In this document: piece after piece, positions 36,057-38,965 of the stretch
Position numbering within the stretch: position 1 is the first letter of the stretch
How the letters are laid out: every line of letters begins with the position of its first letter
NCBI GenBank assembly: GCA_015231865.1
Contig: JADGAU010000010.1
Location: 1 to 38,965 of the forward strand
Source: Gammaproteobacteria bacterium
GTDB lineage: Bacteria > Pseudomonadota > Gammaproteobacteria > GRL18
DNA length: 38,965 bases
Direction of reading: 5' to 3'
Program-made: the position numbers and the translations under genes
Notes under the pieces: generated by a model
Database searches by the model: none
What the model saw: only the letters and a program-made list of their open reading frames with translations
What the model was told of the DNA's origin: nothing

Positions 36057-37274
36057 ATGTACAATACACTCGCCCTACCACTATCAAATAAATTTGACTT
36101 CAACCGAAAAATTTTATTTTCGCAATTAAAAAAGATAAGCCATGCAGGTCTTCGGATTACAGATTATGACGGAGAATATTATTTTGGTGATAAGGCGTCC
36201 TCAGTTCAGGCAGACATGACTATTTATGATACCGCTTGTTATTCACAAATGCTTTTTGGCGGTAGTATTGGTGCAGCAGAAAGCTATGTTTCAGGGCAAT
36301 GGGAAACGAATGATTTATCCTCACTGATTCAAGTTTTTGCAAAAAATCTGGATTTAACCAACCGTATTGACAGCCATTGGACCTTTTTATTTAAACCCTT
36401 TAGAGCGATTGCCCATTGGCTCAATCGCAACACAAAAAAACAAAGCCAGGAAAATATTTCCGCTCATTATGATTTGAGTAATCAGTTATATGAATTGATG
36501 CTCGATCCAATGATGCAATATTCCTCCGCTATTTATGATGCCGAACACAAAAGTTTGAATCAGGCTCAAATTAATAAATTAGATATTATTTGTAAAAAGT
36601 TAGCACTTAAAACAAGCGATCATTTACTGGAAATCGGTAGTGGCTGGGGAGGCTTAGCGATTTATGCTGCCAGACATTATGGATGTAAAGTAACAACGGT
36701 TACTTTATCAAAACAACAATATGATTATGTTATTCAGAAAATAGCAGATTTAAACCTAACCGAGCAGGTAAGCATTGAACTTATTGATTACCGGGATTTA
36801 TCGGGACACTATGACAAAATAGTTTCGATAGAAATGATTGAAGCGGTTGGCTTTCAGTATTATCCACAATATTTTAGCCAATTAGGTAAATTGTTAAAAC
36901 CCGGTGGACAACTCTTAATTCAGTCCATCACGATTGCCGAAAACAATCTCAAATATTACCGAAATAATGTCGACTTTATACAGAAATACATTTTTCCCGG
37001 AGGCTGTCTGCCTTCCATTAGTGAAATGAGCAAACACTTGTTTCATGAAACGGATATGACAATTCAAAGTATTGATGACTATGCCATTGATTACGCAGAC
37101 ACCCTAAAGCATTGGTCAGAAAATCTTAACCTCAAGCAGGCCAAAATTAAACAATTAGGATTTGATCAAAAGTTTATTCGCTTATGGAATTTTTATCTGG
37201 CTTATTGTGAAGGGGGGTTTAGAGAAAAGACCATAGGTCTGACGCATTTTAAAGCAGTAAAACCGATGATATAA
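36057..37274 (+). CDS. cfa: cyclopropane-fatty-acyl-phospholipid synthase
   Basis: 405 residues. SAM-dependent methyltransferase adding a methylene bridge to unsaturated acyl chains of membrane phospholipids. The N-terminal domain includes MLFGGSIGAAESYVSGQWET. SAM-binding motif I is HLLEIGSGWGGLAIYAARHY (about 196-215), preceded by SAHYDLSNQLYELMLDPMMQ. FPGGCLPSIS and an EMIEAVG-type region (SIEMIEAVGFQYYPQYFSQL) are typical Cfa. AGAGGAAAG precedes the ATG. Regulated by the ECF promoter at 32805 through the cluster. Confidence 0.95.
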   Translation: MYNTLALPLSNKFDFNRKILFSQLKKISHAGLRITDYDGEYYFGDKASSVQADMTIYDTACYSQMLFGGSIGAAESYVSGQWETNDLSSLIQVFAKNLDLTNRIDSHWTFLFKPFRAIAHWLNRNTKKQSQENISAHYDLSNQLYELMLDPMMQYSSAIYDAEHKSLNQAQINKLDIICKKLALKTSDHLLEIGSGWGGLAIYAARHYGCKVTTVTLSKQQYDYVIQKIADLNLTEQVSIELIDYRDLSGHYDKIVSIEMIEAVGFQYYPQYFSQLGKLLKPGGQLLIQSITIAENNLKYYRNNVDFIQKYIFPGGCLPSISEMSKHLFHETDMTIQSIDDYAIDYADTLKHWSENLNLKQAKIKQLGFDQKFIRLWNFYLAYCEGGFREKTIGLTHFKAVKPMI

Positions 37275-37279
37275 GCATT

Positions 37280-37762
37280 ATGTCTCAATGGCAATGGATA
37301 CAATTAGGTGGCTTTAATATTTTCTGGATAATTTCAGTTATTGGACAGAACGATTTTATTTTGTTTCAGCTAATTTGCCTGGTCCTTTTCTTTATCTATA
37401 CACCTAACAGAGCTAAGAATTTTATCCTATTACCACTAGCGTTGATCGGAATATTAGTTGATGTCTTATTGATTAAAAGCGGTGTATTTATCTTTGAAGT
37501 ATTTCCCATCTGGTTATTGCTTCTATGGGTGGGATTTGTCGTCACTTTAAATCATGGGTTTTTCTGGTTAACTGCTCTGCAATATCCCATCATTGCTCTA
37601 ATAGGAGCAATTGCCGGTCCACTTAGTTATTTATCCGGCTATTATTTAGGAGCGGTTTCATTGGCTTATAGTGAATTAATTAGTTTTCTTATTTTAGCCC
37701 CTATCTGGTTTTTTCTTTTGCCACTATTGGTGTATCTAAGCAGGAAATTTAACAATGGTTAA
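37280..37762 (+). CDS. DUF2878 family membrane protein
   Basis: 160 residues, about four or five hydrophobic helices (for instance LICLVLFFIYTPNRAKNFIL and VFPIWLLLLWVGFVVTLNHG). The pattern fits DUF2878, small inner-membrane proteins that usually lie in this cfa cluster. Function unknown. Starts 5 bases after cfa and overlaps the next gene by 8 bases. Confidence 0.8.
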   Translation: MSQWQWIQLGGFNIFWIISVIGQNDFILFQLICLVLFFIYTPNRAKNFILLPLALIGILVDVLLIKSGVFIFEVFPIWLLLLWVGFVVTLNHGFFWLTALQYPIIALIGAIAGPLSYLSGYYLGAVSLAYSELISFLILAPIWFFLLPLLVYLSRKFNNG

Positions 37763-38243
37763 AACAGCGATTATGTGCATCTTTATTGTAATGCCGTTTA
37801 GTCTTCAGGCATCGGTCTTAGGCGAATTAAAACGTGTTGGTCAAAGCAGTATGAACTGGGCCTTTTTTAAGCTATATGATATTGAACTTTATTCTGAAAA
37901 TGGCAAATTTAATAATCAGCAATATCCTATGGCATTAAATATTATCTACGCACGTAACATTGAAAAAAATGATTTAATTGATGCAACCATTAAAGAATGG
38001 GAAAAGCAAAAGATAGTCTGGAAACAACAATGGGTGGAACAGTTAAAAATTATCTGGCCCTCGGTGAAAACACAAGATCAAATTTTGCTGTACGCAGATC
38101 AACAACAACATAGCCACTTTTATCATAATAATGCTCTTGTCGGCAGCATTAAAAGTGCCGAGTTTACGCAAATGTTTTTGGCTATTTGGCTTTCACCTGA
38201 AACGAGTGAAACTGAGCTGAGACATCAACTAATAGGAAAATGA
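37755..38243 (+). CDS. chalcone isomerase-like secreted protein
   Basis: 162 residues with a signal peptide (AIMCIFIVMPFSLQAS). The mature region (LGELKRVGQSSMNWAFFKLY, then YDIELYS and MALNIIYARNIEKNDLIDAT) resembles the chalcone isomerase-like family of exported bacterial proteins, which are thought not to make flavonoids. Overlaps the DUF2878 gene. Ends in TGA. Confidence 0.75.
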   Translation: MVKTAIMCIFIVMPFSLQASVLGELKRVGQSSMNWAFFKLYDIELYSENGKFNNQQYPMALNIIYARNIEKNDLIDATIKEWEKQKIVWKQQWVEQLKIIWPSVKTQDQILLYADQQQHSHFYHNNALVGSIKSAEFTQMFLAIWLSPETSETELRHQLIGK

Positions 38244-38244
38244 A

Positions 38245-38760
38245 ATGAAAATACTGATGCTTATGACTCTGTTGCTATTATCAGCTTGCACAGCAACCAT
38301 CGAAGATTATCAACAAACTCAGCCGGAATTTAAACTCAATGAATTCTTTAATGGTTCACTCAAAGCCTATGGTGTTGTTATTGATTATAGTGGGAAAGTC
38401 ATTCGCCGCTTTAATGTGGATATGCTAGGCACATGGACGAATAATACCGGTGTTCTGGATGAAACTTTTTATTATGATGACGGCACAACTGAAAAACGAA
38501 TATGGACGTTGACTGATAAAGGACAGGGAAATTATCAGGGAACTGCCGATGATGTTCTGGGAACAGCTAATGGAAAAACCAACGGTTTTGCATTAAATTG
38601 GCACTACACCCTGAAAATCCCGGTAGAAAATACAATCTGGCATATTAACTTTAATGACTGGATGTATCTTTTAGATAACAAACGTTTGATAAATCGTGCT
38701 GATATGAATAAATGGGGATTTAAGATTGGTGAAGTGATATTGTGGATTGAAAAACAATAA
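38245..38760 (+). CDS. DUF3833 family lipoprotein
   Basis: 171 residues. Lipoprotein signal with lipobox (LLLLSACTATIEDYQQTQ, Cys near residue 15). The body (FNGSLKAYGVVIDYSGKVIR, DETFYYDDGTTEKRIWTLTD) matches the DUF3833 family of lipoproteins found with cfa, DUF1365 and DUF2878. Probably attached to the outer or inner membrane; function unknown. Last gene of the cluster, 1 base after the previous stop. Confidence 0.82.
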   Translation: MKILMLMTLLLLSACTATIEDYQQTQPEFKLNEFFNGSLKAYGVVIDYSGKVIRRFNVDMLGTWTNNTGVLDETFYYDDGTTEKRIWTLTDKGQGNYQGTADDVLGTANGKTNGFALNWHYTLKIPVENTIWHINFNDWMYLLDNKRLINRADMNKWGFKIGEVILWIEKQ

Positions 38761-38965
38761 TCAACATCAATTTCAATTTTATAGGTTAACAAAAATTATT
38801 GAATTTTAGTTCTGTTCTTCGCTACTGTTGATTAATCGATTCTAGAATGTTTATGGATAATGAATTACCAGAATTTATTCAGGAGTCTTCAACCAAAAAA
38901 TATTTTTTGCCCGTTTTCTATAAATAACTAAAAAGTAAGGGAAAAATATTTTTGTTATTTAAGAG
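38761..38965. other. non-coding right end of window
   Basis: About 205 bases after the DUF3833 gene with no gene or clear terminator that I can support; AT-rich with AAAAATATTTTT-like tracts. Confidence 0.4.

Overview
The window looks like the chromosome of an AT-rich gammaproteobacterium carrying an inserted mobile region at its left end. From the tRNA-Asn gene (10534-10608) rightwards it is ordinary housekeeping sequence: FimT-like pseudopilin, class I aminotransferase, uvrB, rimI, a UDG-like protein, leuA, pssA, a Nudix protein, prc, recN, queA and tgt. An SPFH protein follows, then a stress-type regulon with an ECF sigma factor, a ChrR-like anti-sigma factor and a cfa operon. TGA is a normal stop here: several genes end in TGA, some in tight ATGA overlaps such as 33998-34001. 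The genus cannot be fixed from the sequence.

Bases 1 to about 6100, all on the minus strand, are a standard-code mobilisation module. It has a candidate oriT (about 4158-4420) with a P-type nic-like site and six hairpins. A MobC-like protein, a MOBP-type relaxase and a VirD4/TraG-like coupling ATPase without a membrane anchor follow, then four tiny membrane proteins (two missed by a 60-residue ORF cutoff) and a J-domain protein cut by the window edge. A hypothetical gene, a RadC-family gene and a DUF2958 gene lie beside it.

Between these (6179-10127) is the main discovery: a compact four-gene plasmid-like block whose genes look broken under the standard code but read through when TGA is a sense codon. 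They are a Rep_3-type initiator, an 84-residue protein, a TraD/VirD4-like ATPase and a replication-relaxation-like protein. I count 21 in-frame TGA codons, no in-frame TAA, a single TAG and no frameshift in about 3.7 kb. One TGA is the invariant glycine of a Walker A motif (GS-TGA-KS), and others fall on probable conserved glycines. This points to genetic code 25 (TGA = Gly), known from Candidatus Gracilibacteria and Absconditabacteria. The block has its own 21-bp iterons and operator-like repeat, and lies 3' of a tRNA gene. It could be a parasite or epibiont plasmid captured by a gammaproteobacterium, or an assembly chimera; the sequence alone cannot decide.

A second coherent system is the ECF regulon. 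Three promoters share exactly TGATCC-N16-CGTAT. Two are divergent within one 17-bp-arm palindrome between the sigma factor and the cfa operon, and the third lies before a DCC-family thiol protein and NAD-binding protein pair about 2.7 kb away.
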